Assembly (NCBI GenBank): GCA_030770535.1
Contig: JASVEC010000002.1
Location: 496,001 to 560,000, forward strand
From: Batkoa obscura
Taxonomy: Eukaryota > Entomophthoromycota > Entomophthoromycetes > Entomophthorales > Batkoaceae
Reading direction: 5' to 3'
DNA: 64,000 nucleotides
A program made the translations under genes and the position numbers. Of the stretch, positions 19,696-30,418 are shown piece after piece (within the stretch, counting starts at the first letter, position 1; every line of letters starts with the position of its first letter). The notes beneath the pieces were generated by a model, which saw nothing but the letters and a program-made list of their open reading frames with translations, was not told the origin of the DNA and searched no databases.

Positions 19696-21927
19696 ATGTT
19701 GACAACTTTAAAATTTAGCGATGATGTACACGAGAGAAGGTACTACGGTGATTTAAAACCCAAAGAAAAGGTTTATTTAATTGCTCAAGAAGCAAAGCGC
19801 GAAATACCAAACTACTTTAAATCTTTTTTCCCCATTTTTGGTTGGATTCCTAATTATAATCGTAAATGGATATTGGGTGATTTAATTGCTGGGATTACCG
19901 TGGGAATCATGGTTGTTCCTCAATCTTTAGCTTATGCTAAACTTGCTAATTTACCTGTAGTATATGGACTATACACTGCTTTTGCTTGTGTTGTTTTATA
20001 CCCTCTCATGGGTACCTCTAGAGAAGTCTCTGTTGGCCCAACTGCTATGTTGTCTCTGTTGATTGGATCTTCTATCAACAGAATAACAAAGGAAAGTTCT
20101 GAGTTTTCTGCAATAGATATTGCAGTTGCTTTGACCTTTTTAAGTTCTATTGTTACAGCTTTATTAGGAATTTTGAGGTTAGGGATCATTTTAGATTTAA
20201 TACCGAATCCGGTAATCATGGGTTTTACTTCTGGCGCTGCATTAACGATTATTTTAACACAAGTCCCTACTCTCCTCGGGATCCCAAATGTATTTTCAAG
20301 CGATCCAACTATAACTGTCATTTACAACTTATTTTCTAATATTCCCAAACTCAACTGGATAGATTTAGTATTTGGAATAAGTTCTTTTATATTTATATAT
20401 GGTTTAAACTTTATCTCTAAGAAAATGAGTTCAAAGTATCCAATCATGAGATTCTTAAAGGTTGCTTCGAATGGGTTAGCAGTATTAATCTTTACAATTA
20501 TTTCATTCGTGATATATAAAGCTCAACCCACTTTTAATCTAAAAATTGTTAAAACGGTACCCCAAGGTTTTAGTTATATAGGTGTACCCAACCTTGATCC
20601 TAAACTATTATCTGCAGTTTCTTTTGATATCCTACCTGCAATTTTAATAGGTGTTTTAGAACATGTAGCTTTATGTAAAGCTTTTGCAAGACAAGCCAGT
20701 TATCAAATCTCATCATCCCAGGAGCTGTTTGCTTTAGGAATTAGTAATTTGTGCGCCTCATTTTTTTCAGCTTATCCTGCTACTGGTTCCTTTTCAAGAT
20801 CCGCAGTAATATCTCAATCAGGGGTACACACTCCATTAGCTAGTTTATTTACAGGTGTAGTTGTTTTGATGGCATTGAGTTTTCTTACACCTGCTTTTTA
20901 TTATATCCCGAATGCCACTTTAGCCGCTATCATCGTTGTTTCAGCTTCCTCATTGATATCTTCATATAAGACTGTTTTTCATTTATGGAAAATTCAACCC
21001 ACCGATTGTTTAGTTTTTCTGTTAGCAGCTTTGGCTACTTTTTTTGCAGGAACTGAGATTGGTATTGGATCTTCCTTAGGCTTAGCGTTTTTAATATTAA
21101 TCTATCGCATTGCACGTCCACACCTTTATTTATTATCTCAAGTTATTAATCGAACCAATGTATTTATTGACCATAAACATCCAGCTTATGACACTAAGTT
21201 TCCATTGCCTGGTGTTTTAATTTTCAAACCTCAAGAGTCTTTAATCTTTCCTAATATTGATTACTTTAAAACTTGTATTTTAGATTTAGTCCTAGAAGCT
21301 ACTAAAAGTGGTGCTCCACCTACAAAATCCGAAAATAAATTATGGTGTGAAGATTTGGAACAAAGAGGGCATAAGCTTCGTAAATTACGTGAAGAAAAGA
21401 CCGGAATTGCTGCTCCAAGTGTTGATTCTTTGCCTTTACTTAAAGCAATCATTTTGGACTTTGGCTCTGTTAATCTCATCGATTCTTCTGGACTGGAAGG
21501 TTTATTCGATATCAGAGATACCTTATCCAAATACGCCGGGGTAGAAGCACTCAACAAATCATCTCTAGAAAACAATAAAGAGCCCGAAAAACTGGACTCT
21601 ATAGAAGAAATCAATGAAGAGTTTATAGAAAGCCCAAACAATCAATTAAATGATGGTTTTTTTGAAATTCACTTTGTATCCACTCATCCTCAAGTACTTA
21701 AAGTGTTAGAATTGTCTGGAATTACTACTCCAGTTGCCCCAATCATCCTTCCTTCTGTAGTAAAGCATTTAACCGCAAATACTATGTCGGTTCAAGACAG
21801 TGTAATGACTACATCTAGTCTTGCAGCAGGTATTGAACCGATTGTAAGTAACGCTTCTTTATTTGTACATCTTACAGTAGGCGATGCCGTTAAAAGAGTG
21901 CGTAAAAGGATGGTAAAAATCAAATAA
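19696..21927 (+). CDS. SulP-family anion permease with STAS domain (SulP 1)
   Basis: A 743-aa intronless protein of the SulP/SLC26 family, likely a sulfate:proton symporter in the plasma membrane. The membrane domain starts near residue 59 (GDLIAGITVGIMVVPQSLAY), with the family signature NLPVVYGLY and TSREVSVGPTAMLSL. About 12-14 helices run to residue ~480. The anion-site motif GSFSRSAV is intact (Ser367, Arg368). A cytosolic STAS domain follows from ~500 to the end, including AIILDFGSVNLIDSSGLEGL (the conserved strand and Ser-Ser-Gly loop) and an inserted acidic linker at ~620-650. The length is between bacterial (~550) and yeast Sul1/2 (~860) forms. From about residue 468 to 732 the DNA is almost identical to SulP 3, 36 kb away. 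The substrate may be sulfate or another oxyanion. Confidence 0.93.
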   Translation: MLTTLKFSDDVHERRYYGDLKPKEKVYLIAQEAKREIPNYFKSFFPIFGWIPNYNRKWILGDLIAGITVGIMVVPQSLAYAKLANLPVVYGLYTAFACVVLYPLMGTSREVSVGPTAMLSLLIGSSINRITKESSEFSAIDIAVALTFLSSIVTALLGILRLGIILDLIPNPVIMGFTSGAALTIILTQVPTLLGIPNVFSSDPTITVIYNLFSNIPKLNWIDLVFGISSFIFIYGLNFISKKMSSKYPIMRFLKVASNGLAVLIFTIISFVIYKAQPTFNLKIVKTVPQGFSYIGVPNLDPKLLSAVSFDILPAILIGVLEHVALCKAFARQASYQISSSQELFALGISNLCASFFSAYPATGSFSRSAVISQSGVHTPLASLFTGVVVLMALSFLTPAFYYIPNATLAAIIVVSASSLISSYKTVFHLWKIQPTDCLVFLLAALATFFAGTEIGIGSSLGLAFLILIYRIARPHLYLLSQVINRTNVFIDHKHPAYDTKFPLPGVLIFKPQESLIFPNIDYFKTCILDLVLEATKSGAPPTKSENKLWCEDLEQRGHKLRKLREEKTGIAAPSVDSLPLLKAIILDFGSVNLIDSSGLEGLFDIRDTLSKYAGVEALNKSSLENNKEPEKLDSIEEINEEFIESPNNQLNDGFFEIHFVSTHPQVLKVLELSGITTPVAPIILPSVVKHLTANTMSVQDSVMTTSSLAAGIEPIVSNASLFVHLTVGDAVKRVRKRMVKIK

Positions 21928-22243
21928 ATTAACTTAATATTAGACGACTATGTCAAATAGATCATTCATTTAGTTAGAATTTTAAAATAAAGTTAGGTCT
22001 TGCACTTAGCATGTTGAAAATTGAAACCAATTTCAATATAATATACAATGCTAAAAGGCATGTTATTAGTACGTTATAAAATAAAAAAGTAATCAAGTTA
22101 TTTGTTTTTTCGAATTTAGATTCATCCTATTTTTGTCTACACCATTAAATCTCATTATTTTTGTCATATTTTATTCTAGACATTAAATCTTAAATTTCGT
22201 TTTCAAATTCAAATCATCACTTTTTAGAATTCAATTTCAAAAA

Positions 22244-23914
22244 ATGAATCGAACGATGATATTAAATATAAGAAATCTAAAGTATAGAACTTTAGGCAGC
22301 TCAAAATATATAACAAATTTATTGTATAAAGGTAATTCAATTGAATATGCTTCAGTGGACGAAAAGAAGGGATTATCGAATACCAACTATTTAAAAAGAA
22401 CATATACAAGTAAAGTGGTAATTGACAACGAGATTATGAATAATGATGAGAAGGATGTAGTAATTGTTGGAGGTGGTGCCGCAGGGTTGGCATTAGCATG
22501 CGGTTTAGGTAACCAAGTTATCAAGCAACTATCTTTTTATTAATTTTTAGCCCATGACCTATTAACCAAAGGGCCACTTTCATATACCCCAAAGCTCGCT
22601 TTAGTTGAAAAGTTTAAGTTACCAAAGGTAAGAGATCCAAGTGCAGAACCCTTACCATTTTCAAATCGAGTTGTTTCATTGACACCATCTAGTAAGCAAT
22701 TTCTAGAGTCCATTGATGTTTGGGAAAAGATAGATCTTTCTAGAGTAAGACCTTATAAGAATATTAAAGTTTGGGATGCTATTGGTAAAGGAGAGTTAGA
22801 GTTTGAAACAGATCAAGACTCAACAATGGCCTATATGATTGAATTAAACAATCTTACTTCTGCTTTAATGTCAAAGATTAATGAGGCTATTGAATCTGGA
22901 ATAAACATTGAGTTACTCGAAGGTTGTAACTTGGATGAAATACAAAAGGCTGATTTAAATGAGAACTTAGATTGGCCTAAACTAAGTTTACAAAATGGAA
23001 CTAGAAATATTAGAAGTAGATTATTAGTCGGGGCTGATGGAGCTAACTCTAAAGTAAGATTATTTGCTGATATTGAGTCTTTTGGTTGGGATTATTCGCA
23101 AAGAGGAGTGGTTGCCACTGTTGTATTTGATCCACCGTTAAAAGAAGAAGATCCTTTCGTTGGATACCAAAGATTTTTACCAACCGGACCAATAGCCTTA
23201 TTACCCTTAGATAAACAGCACTCTAATTTGGTTTGGTCCATGACCCCAAAGATGGCAGAAAATATAAAATTATTAAGTTCAAATATGGTATCCAAGTTAA
23301 TAAAAGCCGCTTTTTCTGCAGAAGAAGGTGATCTTCAATATATTATAAACCAATTAGAAAATGGAACAATAGAAGTCTGTGATTTAGAATTAGATTGGAG
23401 ACCAAAGTTTACTTCACCAGCTTCATCAAACTCTTTCCCATCAATTAGCAACATTGTAGATAACACAGTGGCTTCTTTCCCATTGAAGTTACGCCACGTA
23501 TCTAGATATGTTATCCCCCGTATTACACTCATTGGGTAACTTTAGCTTTTTATTTAATAAAAATAACTAATTTGTTCTTTTTTAAGGGATGCTGCTCACT
23601 CGATGCATCCACTTGCTGGACAAGGCTTAAACCTTGGTTTAGGAGACGTTGAAAGTCTTACCAAACAACTAACTAGAGGTTGGAGAGGAGGTGTTGATCT
23701 TGGTGATGCTAATTTACTTCAAGGTTATCCTTCAGAACGCTATTTCCATAACTCAGCCATGTTAGGGGCAACTGATAAATTGTATCGTTTATTCAGGGCT
23801 ACAGATCCCGTAACTACTACTATTAGATCATTTGGCTTTAATTTGATAAATTATGGACTTCCTAACTTTGTCAAACAGGCTATCGTTAAAGCTGCTTCTG
23901 GAACTGGAGTTTAA
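22244..23914 (+). CDS. COQ6: COQ6, ubiquinone biosynthesis flavin monooxygenase
   Basis: Three exons (22244-22508, 22551-23535, 23587-23914) give 525 aa, near the ~480 aa of the family plus a long leader. It hydroxylates the ubiquinone ring at C5 in the mitochondrial inner-membrane CoQ synthome. The first ~60 residues are basic with almost no acids at the start (MNRTMILNIRNLKYRTLGSS), a typical mitochondrial presequence. The FAD-binding GGGAAG motif is at 76-81 (VIVGGGAAGLALA). LVGADGANSKVR is the UbiH/COQ6 DG motif, and LIGDAAHSMHPLAGQGLNLG is the second FAD motif, here split by intron 2. The gene lies 316 bp after SulP 1, and I saw nothing in that gap. The N-terminal extension beyond the usual length could include extra residues if a later Met is used. 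Confidence 0.94.
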
Positions 23915-24237
23915 CTTTGTTTATAAAAGTTTTAAATTTTAGATTATGATTTAAAAATTTTAATATTTAATTTAAAATTGATTTTTCTATTGGCTCATGT
24001 ATCTAAATAGTTCAAAAAACATAACCTATAAAGTATTATTACATAAAAACCAATTAAAAATATAAAAGAAACATCAATAGTTAGAGTGAATTAAATGATT
24101 GCTATTACTAAATAACTTTAATCTTAGTAATTTTATAAAATATCATTTTTAAACGAAAATTTAATTTTCAGCTTCACAATTAAAATATTATTGCAAATTA
24201 ATCTCTTAAAAAAGCAATTATTTCAAATTTTAGCAGC
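23915..24237. other. Convergent intergenic gap
   Basis: 323 bp between the 3' ends of COQ6 and the Yip1-family gene; AT-rich, probably both terminators. Nothing else seen. Confidence 0.4.
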
Positions 24238-25271
24238 TTAAGAAGAACCATCACCACTAGGTACTTTGTTTACTTTAGGACTGGTAAGATTATATTCGTA
24301 AGCGAAATAAGTAAACTTAATAAAGATAGAAAATCCAATATGTATCAAAATAGCTAACATAAGTAATCCAGAGCGCATACCAGCTGATTCCGATCTTTTA
24401 AACACAGGGTAGATATTTACTGCTAAAAAATACCCAGAATATACAGAAAAGGCAATCACAGTAAGCCATCTTACCCAAGGATAATTGATACCGCAAAGGA
24501 TCTAAAATGAGGTTATTAAATCTTAATAAATTGTTCATGTTAAAACAACTTACAGCAGCCGGGACCCAAATTATCATAGAATAACCATACACTGTAATGA
24601 GGTCCAAAAGTACAGGTCTAGCATTGAAATAATTGGCGGTAAAATAGAACAAAGTAGGTATTAAAAAGGTATAAAAATAAACTGAAAATAGAGAAGTCCA
24701 AATCATATTAAAGTCATACACAAAATCAATTTCTAAAAAAAAGGCACCAATACTTGTCATCAAAGAAGACACTGCAAACATTGTACAAGCTACTAAGGTT
24801 GAGATCCAAAAAGGTCCATATAAATCCGGTTTTATGGATATGTTTTCTAAAAATCTATCTCCCCCTGTCTTTATTAAAAACACTTGTTTAATCCTTTGTA
24901 TTACTTCTTCAGTATCCACATCAAAATATTGGGCATAAGAATCAATTGAAAGCCATTTATTAGTAGCAGAAGTTCCACTTTGTGGTACGGAGTCCGGATT
25001 AAAGCCAGAGTTGAAATCTAAGTCTTAATAAAGTCATTTTAATTAAAGATTATAAGGCTTACTTTGATTATATTGTTGATCAGTAACTGTTGAATTTCCT
25101 GGAATCGCATTTTCTTGTGATAAAGCTGAAAAGTCTTGAAACTCTAATTCTGGGGCATCCATAAGGTCCTTAATTGTGTAAAGTTATGTTTAAAATATAC
25201 TTTTCATAGTCCAAATAACTACTTACATCGTCTACCTCAACTACTGCTGAATATTCTCCCTTTGAACCCAT
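24238..25271 (-). CDS. Yip1-domain Golgi protein, YIPF1/2 type
   Basis: Four exons on the minus strand (25271-25227, 25168-25063, 25023-24554, 24501-24238) give 294 aa. The N-terminal ~110 residues are cytosolic and acidic. The hallmark FDVDTEEVIQRIKQVF leads to KPDLYGPFWISTLVA, matching the YIPF1/YIPF2 subgroup (yeast Yip5 is the likely counterpart). Five predicted membrane helices follow (residues ~150-275), with VYGYSMIIWVPAA as the conserved third-helix motif. Yip1-domain proteins bind Rab GTPases and act in ER-Golgi or endosomal vesicle trafficking. The third intron falls exactly after WVPAA. The first exon encodes only 15 residues (MGSKGEYSAVVEVDD); I chose that start because the splice joins cleanly in phase and the next upstream region is stop-rich. 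Confidence 0.9.
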
Positions 25272-25431
25272 AATTTTTTTCCTTATTTCTTTGATATAAA
25301 ATCTAAAAATTATCTTTTTGATAATAATCAAGTTTTGATTTTACCAATAAACTTCAAATACCAAGAAATTGATGACACATAAGCTTTTAGGTTTATAAAT
25401 TTATATAAATTTTTTAGATTAAACTCGTTAT

Positions 25432-25515
25432 GGCAACCTGGCCGAGTGGTCCAAGGCGTTGCGTTCAGGTCGCAATCTACATTCGTAGGCGCAGGTTCGA
25501 ACCCTGCGGTTGTCA
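25432..25515 (+). tRNA. tRNA-Leu (anticodon CAG)
   Basis: A full class II cloverleaf without intron. The acceptor stem is GGCAACC/GGTTGTC (one G-T pair). The D arm is CTGGCCGAGTGG...GGC. The anticodon stem-loop is TTGCG-TTCAGGT-CGCAA, giving CAG for CUG codons. The long variable arm CTAC-ATTC-GTAG is typical of Leu. The T arm is GCAGG-TTCGAAC-CCTGC. The discriminator is A at 25515, and a run of six T follows at 25518 as pol III terminator. A Leu-type tRNA with a CAG anticodon implies CUG is read as leucine, so no CUG-Ser reassignment is suggested. Confidence 0.96.
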
Positions 25516-25939
25516 ATTTTTTATCTTTGAGAATTGGTTTTGGAACATCTATTTATAATACTATTCCTGAATGATTCTTATAATATTGCTTTTAATAAAT
25601 AGATCCTTTTATGTATAAATAGCTCTTATTTTAAAATAATTTTACAAAGTACACACATTATTAATATTATTATAGTCCCACTAGATAAAAAGAAAATGGT
25701 TAAAAATCAAAAATTATTTTATTTGATATTAATTATTTAGGTAATATCTGATAAAAAATAAATCAAACTTGATAAAATTAAACAGGATTATTTACTGATT
25801 TAAAAAGACGACATATAGCTAAGGAAGCAATAAAATAAGCAAGGTGAATCAATTGAGGTAATTAGTTAGATATTAAGGTAGTAATCGTTGGTAATTTTTT
25901 TTTTTGAAATATTCTTTTAAAACAGCTTACGCTGTGAAC
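25516..25939. other. Gap between tRNA and Ral gene
   Basis: 424 bp, AT-rich. It contains the pol III terminator T run at its left end and the 3' region of the Ral gene at its right. No other feature seen. Confidence 0.4.
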
Positions 25940-26657
25940 TTAAAGAATAGTACATTTCTTTTTACTTTTCATCTTCTTTTTGTTTTTATCATTTCCACTG
26001 CTATCCCTTTTCTTTTGACAAATTAATCGAAGAATTTGATCATATACTTCATCTACATTAACTCGAGTTTTACTACTGGTTTCAAAGTATTCACATCCCC
26101 AATCTGAAGCTTTGGCCTCTGCTTCTTCTCTTGTTACTGTACGTGAGTCAACTAAATCACTTTTATTACCAACCAAGATGATCGGGACCTGTTCTATTTA
26201 ATCATTTATTAAAATGAATAAAACTACTTATTTACCTTTGGATCTTCTGATACTCTCAATATTTGATCTCTAAATTCATCTGTATGTTGGAACGACTCAT
26301 ACTCAACTAATGAAAATAAGCATAAAAACCCTTCTCCACTGCGATAATAATTATCTCTTATCTATTAATAAAGATAAAAGTATAAAATAGAATAAAACCT
26401 AAAATGCAAATAAAATATAAAATAAAACTTACTGCTGCGTACTCTTCTTGGCCTGCGGTATCAAGGATATCAATTTGACAATCTTTACCATCAAGGGTAA
26501 TTTTCTTACGATAAGAGTCTGCTTTCGTTGGGTCATACTCTTCAACAAAATCAGAATACATATATTGTAATGTTAGTGCTGACTTTCCTACACCCCCTGA
26601 GCCCACCATAATCACCTTATGTATTGGTACGTTTTGTTTTCCCTTTTTTGAAGACAT
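25940..26657 (-). CDS. Ral-type small GTPase
   Basis: Three exons on the minus strand (26657-26433, 26361-26236, 26188-25940) give 199 aa. G1 GSGGVGKS is at 19-26; the effector loop [12 protein letters not shown] is the Ral signature; G3 DTAGQEEY starts at 66; [14 protein letters not shown] follows; G4 NKSD is at 125-128; G5 is ETSSKTR. The tail is a Lys-rich polybasic region followed by the CAAX box CTIL, whose final Leu predicts geranylgeranylation and membrane attachment. Gly is intact in both P-loop positions, so it is not a constitutively active form. In animals Ral controls exocyst-dependent secretion and is activated by RalGDS proteins; transfer of that role to a fungus is inference. 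Ras, Rap and Rheb are less similar by eye in the switch I region. Confidence 0.93.
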
Positions 26658-28054
26658 AAGGCTAAATTTGATTTAAATAAAACTTGATATTATTTATAAT
26701 CAAAAATTACCTTATAAATAATAATTGAGATATAAATAATTATAATTAAAGAGGGGGAATTATTTAAAAATATTTCAGTTTTAAAAAAGTTGTTTTAAAT
26801 AAAACGCTTGGGATTTTTCAAGATTTAAAAATAGTAGTCGCCTTTTTAGAAAATGATCCTGTATGATTGTATTGAATCTGTAAATTGAATCTAAATAGCC
26901 AAATCTGCGCTAATTAATTGGTAAATTATCTAAGATAGCTAATCAAAACACTTTAATCTCAATTTTTAAGAGGTGATACTAATTCCAGTGCAATCTTTTT
27001 GATTGGCTATTTAAATACAACATGTGATAGTTATTATGATTTCGGCTATCAATATTTAAATTTTAGTTACATCATGTTTAAACTTAACCAAACAGTTCCT
27101 ATTGATAGAGGGCTATCCAAGAATCTTCCTAATTTAAGATAAATCAATTAAAAATGATCAATGTGAAGGAAGTCCTTTATTTAAAATTTAATCGTAGAAC
27201 GAAAGGTATAAAAGGGCCACCTGTTTATGTTTTAAAATAACTGTACATTAATAAAAGTTCTCACACTTAGCACTATTTCTATTAGCAAGTAAAAACTTCA
27301 CGGGCTTCAAAAAAGTTCTATTTAATGGCTTTAGGGTCATTGTTGCGATCAGAATTTTATCAGGCAAGCATGATGAGTATATTACATTATATGTTATGCG
27401 TCTACCTTGATAACCTTTCGTGTTCACTTCAAGCTTTTATATTTGCATACCTAAATAATAATATTGGTTTTTTTAAGTATATTTATTAGTATTAAACTTG
27501 TATTAGCTTGTAAAATATACTAATAGAACAAACTATTACATATCAAACTTAAATAGTCAGGTATAGATGTAGTTATATCCCATTACAAATACAAAAAAAT
27601 ACATAAGTTTAAGCTATACTGTCATTTCATTAATTTTAAAATTTTATTAAATACATTAAATAAATACTTCAGAATATTATAGATAACCATACATCTTGTT
27701 CCATTATTTCTACATTAAAGAGCATAAACTCTTAAGCGTATTTATGAAATATTTATAGGAAAGAGTCCATCAGTATGGAAAGATGAATAGGAAGAGTTAG
27801 TCATGCTTTTTTCAATCTTTTATATTACATCCAATCTAATCTTAAAAATCTAATTTAGTAAAATTATACAATACTGAGGCTTTTATAAAAAACAAACTCA
27901 TCAATTAATTGAACTCTTATTCACCTTACTAAAAAGTGATCAATGTTTAAGTGACAAGCTAAAATATACTGAAGCATTTGGAAGTTTCTAAAAAATTAAG
28001 ATTTCTCAATAAAGTAGATTTTAAAAATCGATTATTTGAACAATAACAATAATA

Positions 28055-28156
28055 TGGGGGTGTCTTTTTTTGACTTCATTATTTTTTCCATTTTTTAAGC
28101 ACTATTTAAGCGGAAAAATTGTTAGTAAAATTCTTGAACACAAAAATACATCCCCA
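28055..28156 (-). mobile_element. MITE copy 17
   Basis: Reverse orientation, ends TGGGGGTG and CATCCCCA. Confidence 0.88.
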
Positions 28157-28251
28157 TCATTAGTCAATTCAACTTAAAAGATTAAATAAAACATCACATT
28201 GGTATTTACTTTTATATAGTATAAAAAATAGTCAAAATATTAATGAGAATA

Positions 28252-28352
28252 TGGGAGTGTTTTTTTTGGCTTCGTTACTTTTTTCATTTTTTAAGCGCTA
28301 TTTAAGTGGAAAATTTATTACCAAATTTCTTAAACACAAAAATACATCCCCA
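28252..28352 (-). mobile_element. MITE copy 18
   Basis: Reverse orientation, ends TGGGAGTG and CATCCCCA flanked by TA. It lies 34 bp left of solo LTR copy C. Confidence 0.88.
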
Positions 28353-28386
28353 TATGTATTTTTTCATATTTTTTTATCATTACTTT

Positions 28387-28850
28387 TGTGAAATCTGGTA
28401 CTCAGGGTTTGGAGTCAAGAATAGCTATTGCTGGGTTGACTACACTATAAGTCGAAAGGTCTTAGTTTATGTGACTAAGATAGACTTGGATTATGAAAAA
28501 TAGCACGTAATAGGTTACAAGCTATATAAGACAAATAGAATAGACAATACTAATGTAAAATCTATGTAAAATACTATTAAGGAAACTTAGTGACTTTATT
28601 AAATGTTCGAGATATCAGGGAATAATTCAGTTAAAAAGCCTCGAGCTATTATGTTTTAGAATCTCTTTTATACTCCAGTAAGTATAAATATCAAAACGAG
28701 AAGATAATATTCTTTTGGATGGAGCTAGAAATTCTCATAACAAATCAAAATAAGAACATGGGATTGATTTCCTCTGAACTCGAGAACACAACAGCTTAGG
28801 CGATTGTTATGCTATAATTAACCATGGGACTGACAAAGCGATATTTCACA
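28387..28850 (+). mobile_element. Solo LTR-like element, copy C
   Basis: 464 bp, ends TGTGAAAT...ATTTCACA, forward. Very similar to copy D, so comparatively young. It carries the internal CTATATAAG motif. No matching flanks seen, and no coding part adjacent. Confidence 0.76.
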
Positions 28851-29026
28851 AAACTATCAAAAACAGAATATAACTAATATTATAAATTATAAAAGCTTTT
28901 TTAATTAACTGTTTATAATAAGTTAATGTGTTTTTGTTTTAGTAATTAAGATAAACTTATAAAAAAATAATATACGATAACAAATTACATAACTAACAAA
29001 AAATAATATAATCAAAAAATAAAATA

Positions 29027-29126
29027 AGGTGATGTATTTTTTGTTTAACAATTTTACTAATAAATTTTCCACTTAAATAACACTTAAAAAAATGAAAAAA
29101 TAATGAAACCAAAAAAAACGCCCCCA
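29027..29126 (+). mobile_element. MITE copy 19
   Basis: Forward orientation, left end drifted (AGGTGATG), right end CGCCCCCA before TA. Confidence 0.8.
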
Positions 29127-29273
29127 TAAGTTTATTAAAATTAAGCATAATAAAATTTAAAACAAAGAGCTTATTATAACTGAAAAGCAATATTTTATAC
29201 CACTCTGATATATCTTTATAAGAAAACTATAAAAGCAATCAGTTAACTAACTATTAACTAACATAGTATTATA

Positions 29274-29370
29274 TGGGGATGTTTTCTAGTTTCATTATTT
29301 TTTCACTTTTTTAAGCGTTATTTGGGCGAAAAAATCGTTAATAAAATTGCTAAATAAAAAAATATTCACA
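29274..29370 (-). mobile_element. MITE copy 20
   Basis: Reverse orientation, ends TGGGGATG and TATTCACA. Confidence 0.82.
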
Positions 29371-30103
29371 TATGTTAATGTAAAACTCTATTTTAAGTGT
29401 TTTTATCAGATGCACTATTTTGTGGAATTAATGAGAACATATTAAAACAAACTACTACATAGTATACTTTGACCACATGTTAAAGTGTACAGTAGTGACA
29501 TTATTATAACTAGCATTAGTAATTCTACAATAGTAAATCTCTTTAATCTTTAAACTTACTACTGCAGCTCTTTTGCATCATCTTTGTATGAATTTTAAAT
29601 TATTTTTATAATCAATTTTTATTATAATCTGGACCTTATATTCTAATTAATTAGCTATAGTTTTTTTTACTTAAATAAGCAGTTAAGTCGTAATAGAGCT
29701 GCAGCAGTAATATTTAAACATTGAAAAGGTTTTGATTTCCAGCTATTATAGCTCTCTTGGGATTGGGCTAACTGTTCATTTTAGAGCAAAATTTGGCAAA
29801 ATTAAGGCTAAAATCTGAGGATCGAGCTTCAAATTAGCAATACAAACAAACAACTGGATCTAAAAATCATCATAAATTAGGCTACAATAGGGTTGCAACC
29901 ATTATAACTTGATCGAAATCTAAATCAACATAGTTCTAACAATTCGAATTATTAAAGTAATCCTCATGATATAGTAAAACTTATCATAAGGAAATATTTG
30001 ATTTCAGTCAGTTAAATATCTTGATCTGTTCTTTGTCATAAGCTAATACTTAAAATTTAGTTGAAATTAAAAGTATCATTTTAACGAATTCTATAATATT
30101 ATA

Positions 30104-30201
30104 TGGGGATGTATTTTTTTATTTATGAATTTTACTAACGATCTTTCCACTCAAACAACGCTTAAGAAATGGAAGTAATGAAATCAAAAAAAACATCCCC
30201 A
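30104..30201 (+). mobile_element. MITE copy 21
   Basis: Forward orientation, ends TGGGGATG and CATCCCCA with TA on both sides. It lies 217 bp upstream of the tricalbin start, so within its promoter region. Confidence 0.88.
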
Positions 30202-30418
30202 TATGTTAGTTATTTAATAGATCGAATTGTTATACTTTGTACTAAAAATATCCAAATTTCTCAAAAGCTTCAGTAATTGGTTGGATTTTAAGTTTCTAAA
30301 CATTGAAACCTTAGAAATGTTTGCCATCATCTCATATGAAACCATCAAAAACAACCATTTTTGACGTCATAGATCACAAAATTTTCTTTTTATCTTTTAC
30401 CTTTTTTTTAAAAAATCC

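Larger units (their letters stand above)
26658..30418. other. Repeat-rich divergent intergenic tract
   Basis: 3.76 kb between the divergent Ral and tricalbin genes. It holds five MITEs and one solo LTR-like element. A TATA-like GGTATAAAAGGG near 27204-27215 precedes a 54-codon open frame at 27325-27489 (MALGSLLRSEFYQ...), hydrophobic but without recognised features, so I did not call it a gene. Confidence 0.55.

Noticed and set aside
25328-25516. 62-codon minus-strand frame over the tRNA
   Set aside because: The sequence is fully explained by tRNA-Leu(CAG).
28306-28503. 65-codon frame spanning a MITE and the start of a solo LTR
   Set aside because: It runs across two unrelated repeats, so it is chance.
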